From positions 1 to 33,569 of the forward strand of contig JANBPK010000994.1 in the NCBI GenBank assembly GCA_027579435.1: DNA of 33,569 bases. The letters are read 5' to 3'. Positions 22,260 to 32,028 of this stretch are shown one piece after another. The translations under genes and the position numbers were made by a program. Below the pieces are notes generated by a model. That model saw nothing but the letters and a program-made list of their open reading frames with translations. It was not told the origin of the DNA and searched no databases. Origin of the DNA: Candolleomyces eurysporus. Lineage: Eukaryota; Basidiomycota; Agaricomycetes; Agaricales; Psathyrellaceae. Numbering within the stretch: the first letter of the stretch is position 1; the number at the start of each line of letters is the position of its first letter.

Positions 22260-25200
22260 ATGGCCGAATCTACTCACTCTAGAGGACGAGGTGATCGTGG
22301 TCCTCCCGACAATCCGGACCGCAACACACCGATCTCGTCTCGTGCTGCGACGCCAGGCCCCGATGGAAGTCGACCTTCCAGCCGAGCCAGCCGGTTCAAA
22401 GAACGACTTGTGGAGAGGGTTGACAGGGCGGAAGAGAGGATGCAGAGGATGAGGAAGAATGTTAAAAAAGGCTTCAAGACTTTCCTAGGCATAGGGAAGC
22501 CGGAGAACCAGAGGGAGGGGGCGACGAGTGCTCAAGACGTTGCAGGTTCCGGTGTTTCAGCGACCGACGGTATTGGTGTCATGGGTGGAGATGGGGAAGC
22601 TTCTGCAGCCGGTGAGCCGTAGACACTCTTTTCAGTGGCGCAGCAGTTGGATTGACTCTGAGCGCAGAGGAGGCTCTCGGTGCTTCCGCCGAACTTGAAA
22701 CCGAAGCATCTCTCCCTCAGCCCTACGCTGCATCTTCGTCAGCAAAGGACGAGCAACCTGTTTCGCCAGAGGCCGCGATCACTCTAATCGTTCCGAAGCC
22801 TGTTCCGGATGAAGACAAGGCTGCTACTATGCAAGGCATTGAAGACAACTCGGTCGTCATCGGTGCAGGTTCCGGCGCGGTACGACCGGATGACAACTCC
22901 CCTACCGCCGTTGCAGTCANCCCCGGAACCAGATACCGTGAGCGGCGCTCCTCCAGCCCATAGCGCTGAGACTGTTCCCCCCCTCCGTCCCCGCCGACAA
23001 CCTCCAAGGGACCGTGTCGTCCTCTCAACCCCAGGCGACCCTTCCTTCCGTTGCTACAGACGATGACAACAAGCCTTTGCCAGAGACCATAATCGCCTCC
23101 ACTGTCTCGGCCCCCGTTTCGGCTGAGGAGGGGGGAGGTGGTGCTCGTACTACGGAGGAAGGCGTTGAAAGTCCGCCCGTTCCCGCACCAGAGACGGCTC
23201 ACAGTGCCATGAAGGAGCCGACGTCTGATAAGAACCCCTCCAAAGGTTGGGACATTGCGAANGGGGACATTCAAGACTGCGCTGGGTATTGCTGTAACCC
23301 TTGTACCGGAGCCGTTCAAAGGTCCAGCTGAAGCATTACTGAAGGTGGTGGACATTGTCGAGGTATGCTTACTTCCTATTTTTGTTTCATACACGTCGCT
23401 CGAATGTCGCACAGAAAGCAAACTCTAACAAGGAAGAAGTGAAGATTTTGAAGAAACGTTGCGACCTTCTGGGCTCGAGTGTTGTTAACGCTGTCAAGGG
23501 GAAGGATACAAAGCTCCTGTCAGAGGATCTGAAGGATAGCATCGGACGTCTTGTCGTGTACGTATCTTTCTTTAGACACTCAGTCAAACATTCAACATTT
23601 TGGCTATAGGGGGATAAAGGATACTTTGGAAGCTGCAAATAAGGAGAAGTCGAAGGGATTCACGGCGTACGTGCTGGCGGAAGATGATGTTGAGGTTCTC
23701 GAGAACGCAAACAAGAAACTCGACGAACTCTTGCAACACTTTTGGGTATGCTTCTAACCCTACTATATCCTTGCAATGACAACTCACTCATTGTTGATAG
23801 ATTGAAAATCATATTGCAGGGACAATTGTCTTGAGCGATATTCTTGCCACTGTTCATGACCAGGGAGGATGGATGCAGGGTCTCTCGGCAACACTTGGCA
23901 AGCACTTTGAGGTTTTGCAGGGTCTCTCTGCAACTCTTGACAAGCATTCTGAGGTCTGTTCTCCATGTCTGATCTTCAATAGCTATTTCCATTAACCATA
24001 CACACAGAATTCTGCTCTTGACCGACTCAAACGGATTCCTGGCACTGCTTATGACTCGCAGGAGGTTGCAGCCAAGGTTGTGTCATGCTTTGAAGGCACA
24101 CGTTCCACACTGTTAGCTAATGTTGGGCGCTGGATGGTTGGCCCTGTCTCTGATGGCCATAACCCTCCACTCTATGTGCTTGATGGCATTGCTGGGATTG
24201 GCAAGTCTACTGTGGCTATAACTGTGGCCCAGCGAGCCGCAGGCATCAACTGTCTTGGAGCCACCTTTTTCTTTTCTCGAGATCAGGAAGATCGAAAGAA
24301 ATCTTTGGGTTTTGTGCATACCATTGCATACCAGCTTGCTCACTATGATCCATCTTATGGACAAGCTATTGCAGCTGCTATCAATAAGCAGCCTAATGCT
24401 TTGGACAAGGTTCTTGCTCAGCAGTTCAGCTTGCTTATTGCTGAACCACTCTGTCCATTGCTTGAGCAAAGAGCAACCCCACTTGTTCTGGTCTTTGATG
24501 CCCTGGATGAATGTGTTGAGCCTGATGCCTCAGCACTTCTGAAACTTATCATATCCACAGTCTCTCAGTTGCCAAACACCAAGGTGTTTCTCACCACTCG
24601 TCCAGAGCTGGGACTGAGAAGCAGGTATATGGACACAAAAGATGCACACATCTTCCATCTTCAGGAAATAGAGGACCTCATAGTGGAGAAGGATATATCT
24701 TGCTATGTGGACTACTGTTTGTCCCCACTCAATATGCAAGAGACTCTAGGAGATTCATATGACTCTGAATGGGAGCCAGCCCAAGAGGCAAAAGATAAAC
24801 TCATCCAAATGTCTGGGAAACTCTTCATTTTTGCATCTACTGCTATCAAGTTTATACTTGACACCTGTCAACTTGATCCTGAAGGCCAACTTGATCTTCT
24901 TCTAAGCTTGCAGTCTTCTGGTGATAATCCCCTATCAGAGTTGGATGACTTATATTCTTTCATCCTCCAATCTGCCAAACCTTCCAAGCATCCAGAAACC
25001 TGGCTTGGTAAATTTCAAAAGATTGTTGGAGCCATTCTTGTGCTTCAGACTCCTCTTTCTGCCTTTACTCTGTCAAAGCTTTTGGATGAAACAGAGAATA
25101 AGCTCAAGGCCACTCTTGGCAATTTGCACTCAGTTCTTGCTCCATTGAATGAGGAGTCTACTGTTATATACAAAGTTCACCACAAATCCTTTCCTGACTA

Positions 25201-26426
25201 TATCACTGGCCCCTCTTGTCTACCTGGGTTTCAGATTGTTGAAACAGAACACCATTTGGGTTTGGCCAAGTGTTGCTTGGAAGTAATGAACATGCAGCTG
25301 AGGTTTAATATTTGCCAGGTGCCTGTGCCTTCAGAAGATCAATACAAAGACCTTGATGATTTGCTCAAGGAAGGCCTGAGTGTGGACCACATTTCCAAGG
25401 AACTGCAGTATGCAATTTGCTATTGGGCTAATCACTTGAGCAAAGTATCAGAAATGGACTCAAATTTTAGCAGCCTATTGGATGAATTTGCAAAGAAGCA
25501 TCTAATGCATTGGCTTGAAGTGTTAGCCTGTATCAAACAGCTGGATATAGCACACAGTGCATTGAGAGATGCCTTGGGTATGCTGGTATGTGAAATTCCT
25601 ATAAATGTACTTGTTAAATATTCACTAAAATATACCATAATAATATTAGGCAAGTCATACTGGCACTAGTACAGACTCACTAAAAGAAATCTTCCAAGAT
25701 AGCCAAAGATTTCTTTTGCTAAACTGTAATGTTATCAAAAGAGCACCTTTGCACATATATTGGTCATGCATACCTCTATCACCAAAGCAAACAATCATTT
25801 ACCAACTGTACCAACAGCAAAATGATGCAGTAAAGATCCAAGAAGGGGATACAACATGGCCATTGGAGCTTGCAGTTTTACAAGGCCATTCCAATGGGGT
25901 AAAGAGTGTTGCCTTCTCACCCGATGGGCAAAGGCTGGCATCTGCATCACATGACAAGACAGTGTGCCTGTGGGACAGCCAAGCAGGAACCCTTCTTGCC
26001 ACTCTTAAAGGCCATTCCAATTCAATAAACAGTATTGCCTTTTCACCTGATGGGCAAAGGCTAGTGTCTGCATCAGATGATGCAACTCTGTGCTTGTGGG
26101 ATACCCTAGCAGGAACCCTTCTTGCCACTCTTAAAGGTACTAGCCTTTTTCTGATCTTTGGAGATTCTTCATCAATCTATGTCCATTTAAAACAAGAAAA
26201 CCCCTTGGTCTCTGGTTTGCTTGGAGTCAAACTAACTGGCCAGCCATTGTCTGCAGTTGAGACCCCAATCTGTTGGTTTCCTTCAAGCTGGGATGCATCT
26301 GCAATATCTTTCAATTCTACATTTTCGATATCAGCTGTTGGGTGCAAAAATGGCAGAGTCTATATTCTGGACATTTCTGAAGTTCTGAAAAATCAATCCA
26401 CAATTTCTGAGCCTTACACAGATTAA
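22260..26426 (+). CDS. NLR2: MLKL/HeLo-like helical domain - NACHT - WD40 STAND receptor (frame broken in the N-terminus)
   Basis: Close paralogue of NLR1. Exons: 22260-23362, 23415-23557, 23610-23745, 23801-23953, 24008-25585, 25650-26426. The helical segment (PEPFKGPAEALLKVVDIVE onward), Walker A GIAGIGKST (about 24190-24216), Walker B LVFDALDEC (about 24491-24517) and two WD40 repeats are uninterrupted. The disordered N-terminus is not: GEASAAGEP runs into TAG near 22622, and the homologous frame AVDTLFSGAAVGL resumes two bases out of phase. An extra C in the seven-C run at about 22977-22983 and spurious-looking Ns at 22920 and 23262 break it further. The homopolymer breaks may be assembly errors; the one at 22622 is not in a homopolymer and may be real. 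Exon 4 carries an in-frame 42-nt tandem duplication. From about 24.3 kb the gene is CpG-depleted like NLR1. It could be a functional receptor, or a recent pseudogene if the frameshift is real. Confidence 0.78.
23876..23959 (+). repeat. 42-nt tandem duplication at the exon 4 end of NLR2
   Basis: Unit 1 (23876-23917) encodes QGLSATLGKHFEVL. Unit 2 (23918-23959) encodes QGLSATLDKHSE and then enters the intron with donor GTCTGT at 23954. NLR1 has a single copy ending in the same donor. In unit 1 the donor position reads GTTTTG and is translated as Val-Leu. The change adds 14 residues in frame to the linker before NACHT. Confidence 0.85.
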
Positions 26427-27050
26427 TACAGAACCTATCTAGACTGTCACCTTCTCCTTTATCAATATTGTTGTTTGTTCCAAGCTGATCCTAAGGTCCC
26501 CTTATCTCTTGTTTTTTTAGGCATACCTGACATCTTTCTTTGCCTTTGATCCTCCTCTTACATCTCCACTTCTATTTTCCAACAACCTCTGCATTTTTAC
26601 CACTTCCAATGCTCTACATTATGGATTTGGTCTGGCCCACACCTTTGATGTTGGTTCTTTTGTATCTACATTCATTTGATATGGTGCTCCAAGATATTTT
26701 GCCTTCTCTATTGTTTTGTTGGATTGTGTCACTATTGAAGCCCAGAATGTGTTCATTCTTGATGTTATAGTACTCTATTCTCCAATTTCAATGCTTTGTA
26801 TCAATGGTTGTTCTTCTTTCAGTGTGCCTCAAGAAGGAAGGTGAATAATTCATATAGCTATGAGGCACAGAGCAATAGAATGGCATAGCCAGTATAGATG
26901 ACTAGTCTATGCTCCAGAAATAGACACCGGTATTGTGTCTAGAGTGCCTGAGCTACAACAGCTATGGTGCTACAATTATTAAATTCACTAATGTGGCTAC
27001 ATATAGCTGCCCTATCAGCCTGCCGTTTTGCTAATGTGCCCTAGCAATAC
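24300..27050. other. CpG-depleted tract over the NLR2 NACHT-WD40 exons and 3' flank
   Basis: CG is nearly absent: I count none in 25,201-25,560. The tract runs past the stop codon to about 27.05 kb, where CG becomes normal again as soon as the convergent caspase-like gene begins. It parallels the tract in NLR1. Confidence 0.8.
25884..26135 (+). repeat. Two tandem WD40 repeats in NLR2
   Basis: Two units of exactly 126 nt (25884-26009 and 26010-26135) each contain AFSPDGQRL followed by SAS and a closing LWD...AGTLLATLKG. They are nearly identical to each other and to the NLR1 pair. Downstream residues CWFPSSWDASAISFNST...AVGCKNGRVYILDIS look like one more degenerate blade. Confidence 0.9.
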
Positions 27051-27055
27051 TCCTA
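26427..27055. other. Intergenic, convergent 3' ends of NLR2 and the caspase-like gene
   Basis: This is about 630 nt between two converging genes, A/T-rich and CpG-poor. I see no coding motif and no repeat. Both genes must end transcription here, but no obvious polyadenylation signal stands out. Confidence 0.5.
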
Positions 27056-29473
27056 TTACAAGTCAGAGTAGTTAACTGTAATGAAAGGTTTGATATTCTG
27101 CTCAGTGACTCTGCGAGAAAGTAGTCCACTGAATAGAGGCTGGTCCTCATACTTGATTGTGCATTCTGCTTTCTGGCGGAGACGGTCTAAGATTCGTGGT
27201 GAGACCACATTCTTGCCATCTGATGACACTTGGTCTCGGAACTCTTCCCATTTTTCCGTCATCCTTTGATTTGTTTCCTCCATCAATGTTCTGTGTGTCA
27301 TGTTTTTGAGTTTGTGAAGGTTGTCTGGGTCAGTCAGAGCGTCTATGAGAGAGTTTGTGAAGAGGCCCCCTGCATGTGGCAGCTCGAATGCTTGGCCCAG
27401 ATCAGACGTTGATGCAAGCACAACGTGAGAGGAGTCCTGAATGAAAACATCCGTTTCCTGAGAGGTAAGAGCACCATCCCCTCTTATAGTAATTCTAAGC
27501 TTGTCGAGTTCGGCACGCTCTTCTAGTTTCCATGGCAAGGAGTCATGAGGGGGAACAGATGAAGGTGTTCTGCAGTGTTCGTTAAATTGTGTTCCAAGAG
27601 AACCCGCATGGCAGGTGTCCATAATGAGCGTCTGAAATGGGGACTTGATCAGAGCCTTAAACATGAACTGAGTCTTTTGGCCACTCACAATGTTCTCCGT
27701 TTTTGCATCCGCAATGCGATGGATGATATCCTGGATGGTGCTATATTGAATGTAGGCTGCCTGAACGCTGGGCTTGTTGGAATACGGGTCGGGCTTTTCG
27801 GCGGCACCATACGGAACCAGGTATGTCGTTATACCGTTGGATGTCGCCTGCATGAAGCTGTGGGTGGCGAAGTAAATGAGAATCGGAGCGTCCTGTTCAA
27901 CAGATGGTTTCTGCAAAAGAGCCTCTAGCTCCTTGAGAATCCGGTCCTTGGTCGCGTCCGCATTGAACAATGTTACAATTTGATCCTGAGGCACCAACAG
28001 GGAGTCTGTAAGATATGACTTGACCCTGTTCGCATCAGAGACGCACGATTGCAAGCGGGCGAATGAATTGGACTCGAATTCGTCGATCCCAACAATTATG
28101 GCATGCATGTCGTCTGCAGTCACCGAATTGAGCATCCAGTCAACGGTGTATGAGCTCGGCTTGCCACCATCTCCATCCGTCCCTTCTGTGTTGACACTCT
28201 TTTCCAGGAGGATTGGGGATTTTGCGTCGTCCCATTTGGGATTGGATGCCCACAGCAAGGTCCTTGCTACGGCTAGTAGCGCTTCGAATACGAGCCAAAG
28301 CAGGGGCCCTTTGGAATCCGCCCTGGGACTGGCCTGAACCACGCTGAAACACCCAACGTATCCAACAATGGTCAGGACCACACCAAGTATGAGGAAGAAT
28401 TGACACATGCAGAGAAGGATAGTAGGGCTGATGGGGGATTGGGATGAGGTTCCCGTGAATTGGAGACTAGATGGGGTTTCTGCCTTCTCCGCGTCGTCGT
28501 GATTCGATGCCATCCGTTGCGTTGAAGGGGATGAGAATGAGGACCACGTCCCAAGGTCGGCTTTGATTGTTTGTTCGAAACGTGTATCGCCTTCGAACCT
28601 GAAGTCCGACATCGTTCGTAGGACCCTCTTCGAACGCTGATTTGAGTCCCAAAAAGCTGGGATGCGTATCCTATTACGCTTTATATACCTGTCCGTCGCC
28701 ATGAACCGGAGTCTACAGTATAGTTCGTCCAGGAGTTGAAGCTGGAAGATGAACTGAATGGTGATAGCTACCATGTCGGAGCCAGCGATTCTGATGATGG
28801 GATATAACCATGTTGCATGGAATTGTCGACTTGAAAGGGTGCGGGTGATCAGGAAGACGTAGGGGAGAAGACCAAAACTACTGAGAAACACCGTGACACA
28901 AATCAAACGGATGTTCCATAGAAGAATGTCCCGAGAAAGGGAATCGACCTTGACGGATCGGATGTGTTTTTTTGAGAGAATTCGCTGCAGTTTGTCCTCG
29001 GCATTGTAGAGCTTGCGATTGCGTTCATCACGGCAAGCCAACAATGCTCCAATGCCCGATGGCGTGAACCCTGCATTGCGAAGTAGAGTTGGCCCATGAA
29101 ACCATTTGAAATCGACGCTCGCCCAGAGAACGACGAATCCCGCTTTGACGATTCCAAGGCTACCAAAGATAGACATCGGTGTGGCTGCAGCGTACAGCTG
29201 CCCTCGTTCTAGAGCACAGGCGACGTGCTTCTCGCATTGTTCTGTGCCGAGAAGTGGAAGCAACGCCGATACGTCCTGGATGCCGCTTGTAGCCACCCCT
29301 ATAACCCCTGTAGGATTATTAGCAATTGCATCGCCGCTGTTCATGATGATGAGAGAGGCTACAGGATGAGGCCCGTGAGACGCTTGCTTGGTCGTTAGAT
29401 ATCGAGGATGGCTCACCAGTTGAATAAAATGAGGTGACAAGGATAGAGGGGACTGGTTTACAGTTGACGACAT
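27056..29473 (-). CDS. Membrane-anchored caspase-like (peptidase C14) protein
   Basis: Intact single-exon gene of 805 aa. The N-terminal 410 residues contain about five hydrophobic segments (about 99-120, 183-210, 228-250, 350-378, 388-408), with a Ser-rich loop around 310-350. A region with ALLPLLGTEQCEKHVACALE (about 70-89) looks like a conserved module of fungal membrane proteins. The C-terminal half is a caspase-fold domain from HAIIVGIDEF (about 457), through SDANRVKSYL, to the catalytic candidates His538 in FATHSF and Cys621 in DTCHAGS. Most metacaspases have YAGHG around the His, so both neighbouring glycines are replaced here, but the dyad residues are kept. The His-Cys spacing of 83 residues suggests an inserted loop. 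Start: first ATG at 29473; Met44 (MNSGDAIANN) is an alternative. It is convergent with NLR2 and divergent from the LeuRS relic. A proteolytic cell-death role is inference. Confidence 0.85.
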   Translation of the reverse strand: MSSTVNQSPLSLSPHFIQLVSHPRYLTTKQASHGPHPVASLIIMNSGDAIANNPTGVIGVATSGIQDVSALLPLLGTEQCEKHVACALERGQLYAAATPMSIFGSLGIVKAGFVVLWASVDFKWFHGPTLLRNAGFTPSGIGALLACRDERNRKLYNAEDKLQRILSKKHIRSVKVDSLSRDILLWNIRLICVTVFLSSFGLLPYVFLITRTLSSRQFHATWLYPIIRIAGSDMVAITIQFIFQLQLLDELYCRLRFMATDRYIKRNRIRIPAFWDSNQRSKRVLRTMSDFRFEGDTRFEQTIKADLGTWSSFSSPSTQRMASNHDDAEKAETPSSLQFTGTSSQSPISPTILLCMCQFFLILGVVLTIVGYVGCFSVVQASPRADSKGPLLWLVFEALLAVARTLLWASNPKWDDAKSPILLEKSVNTEGTDGDGGKPSSYTVDWMLNSVTADDMHAIIVGIDEFESNSFARLQSCVSDANRVKSYLTDSLLVPQDQIVTLFNADATKDRILKELEALLQKPSVEQDAPILIYFATHSFMQATSNGITTYLVPYGAAEKPDPYSNKPSVQAAYIQYSTIQDIIHRIADAKTENIVSGQKTQFMFKALIKSPFQTLIMDTCHAGSLGTQFNEHCRTPSSVPPHDSLPWKLEERAELDKLRITIRGDGALTSQETDVFIQDSSHVVLASTSDLGQAFELPHAGGLFTNSLIDALTDPDNLHKLKNMTHRTLMEETNQRMTEKWEEFRDQVSSDGKNVVSPRILDRLRQKAECTIKYEDQPLFSGLLSRRVTEQNIKPFITVNYSDL

Positions 29474-29856
29474 CTGGCCACTTTTTAAAGCTTAAGTCGT
29501 AGCAGGATTCTCCTTTCTTGATGCTATGAGACACATGTTAACGTTGACCTCGTGCTAGGCAGAAATGGTAGTATTAAATGCACGTAGCACCAAACATGTT
29601 ACATGATAACACTAAAACGAGGCAGGCAAGAATCTCGAGCATTCAATCATTCTGAAGAGAGCAAGCCGATATGTACAAAGCGAAGTCGTTCCCACGGGCA
29701 AGCATGCCTCTTTCGCTGTCGACCCCGCACAGGGCTCGCCTGGGGCGCCGTTTCCTTTACCCTCAAAGTCCTGTTGCATCCTTCTACACCATCTATTAAC
29801 ACGTCCGGCGGCTGACGTGCCATCAAGGCAGCGACAGGCATCGCGCACCACATCCG
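29474..29856. other. Upstream region of the caspase-like gene; no gene seen
   Basis: This is the divergent interval between the caspase-like gene start and the first recognisable LeuRS residues. A CTTTTTAAAG stretch at about 29479-29488 is A/T-rich and sits just upstream of the ATG, on its transcribed side. The open frames here are short. Part of it may be eroded LeuRS N-terminal sequence, but I cannot align it. Confidence 0.35.
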
Positions 29857-31560
29857 ATGCCATCGGCGGTTCGGAAACCATACCCATTCACGCACAAAAG
29901 CCTCCATCTCGGACACGCCTTCACCATTTCCAAGATCGAGTTTGCACAAGGGTATCAGAGGATGCTGGTTAAACGTGTCCTCTTCCCCTACGGATTCCGG
30001 GCCACTGGTATCGACTATCATCTTTCGTCGATAGGTCAGCAACGGAGACTATGCATATCAAGGTCCAACTCTCTTTAGGCTTCTTTGGTCAACAAAGTTT
30101 ACAGACTCGGTCGAGTTCAGGGAATGCTACACCATCTACAGTCCGAAGGACGGCCAGCCCTGCATGGGCCACGACCGTCAAGATGGCGAAGGTATCGGTC
30201 CCCAAGAATGCACCCCTGTCAAGATGGGGGGTTGTTCAATGGAGTCCCGAGGCTGAGGCCTTGATCAATCGGAACAAGGCTGGCAACCGAAAGGTCTACC
30301 TGACCCTCCAAACAGAGACCACGTACGGCCGGCCAGGCAAATTCAAATGGCTTCCTCGGAACTGGAATCAAGTACGGCGTGTCGAGCAACTGGCCGAACT
30401 TCCTGGATCCACCATCGTCGGCAGCAAGGTCAAGGAGAAATTCAGGTATGGTTTCTGCCTATGGACAACGTGATGGCTACCAAGTATGTCGGCTATGTTC
30501 ATGAATATGCGACAAGTTTGCTCATTGTTCTAGAGGGAACTGGGGCTGTTACCTCCGTCCCCTCCGACTCCCCCTCCGACTACCAAACTCTCATGGACCC
30601 GCACGAGAAGCCCGAGTTTTCTAAGATCGACGCGTCCTGTGCAGCCGTCGGCCCCATCCCCGTCCCCGTCATCTCCATTCCAACTTACGGCGACATGACC
30701 GCTCCTGCTATTGTCAAGCAGCTCAAGATCCAGTCTCAGAAGTATGCCAAACAGCTTTCCGAAGCCAAGGAGATTGCGTACAAGGAAGGATTCTATAACA
30801 GTAAGATGATTGTTGGCGAGTGCAGGGGCGAGTACAAGGGCGAGCCTGTGTGGGAAGCCAAAGTCAAAGTCCGGAATAGCACGCTCAAGACTGGATTGGC
30901 GTTTGCGTATGCGGACCCCGAAGGCTTTGTCCTCTCGCGTAGCGCGGATGAGTGTGTTGTTGCACTTTACGGATCGGTGGTATTTGGATTATGGCGAGCC
31001 TGAATGAAGAAGTAGACTGAAGGGTGCGTCTTATCTACCGTGACGAGGTGTGTATTATGATATTTATCGTTCGATTCGATGCAGGTTGCTGATCAAAATG
31101 GACACGCACACCTCCGAGACCCGGCGTCCTTTCCAGAAGACTTTGGATTGCTGGGCATGTACGCGAACCTATGGTTTGTGATCGCAGCTGCCTTGGGACG
31201 ATCATTTCTTGGTCGAGTTGCCGAGTGATTCGACGATCTACATAAGCTACTATACCGTCGCTCAGCTCTTACACGGTGCATCCTCCTCTTTAATCGACTC
31301 GATCATCCAACCCCAAACTAAATACGGATGCTTGTCTATTCGAACAGCGGTGGCAACTTGACTGGTATAGGTCTTGTCCCCTGGGCATCACCGCCGGCCA
31401 AATGTCCGACGAAGTCTGGGAATACGTCTTTTGCAACGGACCTGGCCTGACCCCGCGCCTCCAAAGAAAAAGCCGACGTTCTTGAATACGAATATAAGTA
31501 CTTATACCCCTTCGACATCCGATCCTCCGCCAAGGACCCTCTCTAACCGGACCCCCTCAA
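29857..31560 (+). pseudogene. Cytosolic leucyl-tRNA synthetase pseudogene
   Basis: Successive pieces in changing frames match a eukaryotic cytosolic LeuRS. The class I catalytic signature lies in KSLHLGHAFTISKIEFA (HLGH at 29905-29916), followed by QRMLVKRVLFPYGFRATG. Then come [14 protein letters not shown] out of frame, [20 protein letters not shown] (about 30237), LPGSTIVGSKVKEKF, VLPMDNVMATK, PSDSPSDYQTLMD, TYGDMTAPAIVKQLKIQSQK, AKEIAYKEGFYN, GLAFAYADPEGFVLSRSADE, then a frame change to WYLDYGEPE. Further on are PSDSTIYISYYTVAQLLHG (about 31221), GQMSDEVWEYVFCNGP (about 31396) and YLYPFDIRSSAKD (about 31499). Multiple frameshifts, stops and gaps make it dead, and the KMSKS and tRNA-binding parts are absent. 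A GTATGT...CTAG intron-like segment (about 30484-30532) is retained inside a conserved stretch, so this is a DNA-level copy and not a processed one. A functional paralogue must exist elsewhere. Confidence 0.82.
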
Positions 31561-32028
31561 CGCTTCGGAAGCTCGGGCCTGCAGTCAAAGCGATAGGAGC
31601 CACCTTGGGATCGTCCGTATGACTAGATCGAGTAGCCTCGTCTTCGGTAGCTGTGCCTTGGTCCCGAGGAGGTTGAAGCGCCAGTACTGACTGATCGTCA
31701 TCATGAAGAGGATGGTGAGAGTAGACTTCTGCGGCTGCTCCTACTGTTGGTGCTTTGTACCATAAATTTTATAAGTAGGGTATATTTTCTCGTCACGGAC
31801 TCTCGTGAAGTCATTGGTCTTCTTATCTATCTGCTTTTCGGGGTGGTTGCATATACATCATTGGGGTTTGGAGTTGACACAGATACAAGCAGGTGTCATC
31901 TGTCCATCGTGACTCTGGGATATCGTGTATTCATCCAACAGTAGCTTCCGTCGCATAATCATTATGTAGTTCCAGTGTCTTTGTCCCATACTCGCAGCGA
32001 AAAAACAGTATTATCCACATCTTCACTC
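31561..32028. other. No gene seen
   Basis: This interval lies between the last LeuRS-like residues and the stop of the minus-strand membrane-protein gene. One plus-strand frame (31747-31944) is hydrophobic, but it has no supporting motif and overlaps what should be the 3' UTR of the convergent gene. I consider it non-coding. Confidence 0.4.

Noticed and set aside
22613..22640. Possible mini-intron GTGAGC...TTTCAG in the NLR2 first exon
   Set aside because: It is only about 24 nt, shorter than any other intron here (48-65 nt), and removing it does not restore the frame.
22723..23421. Minus-strand open frame of 232 codons
   Set aside because: It lies exactly antisense to NLR2 exon 1, which has paralogue support. 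It is a shadow frame in CpG-rich DNA.
31747..31944. Hydrophobic 65-codon plus-strand frame
   Set aside because: It overlaps the presumed 3' UTR of the minus-strand membrane-protein gene and has no motif or splice partner.
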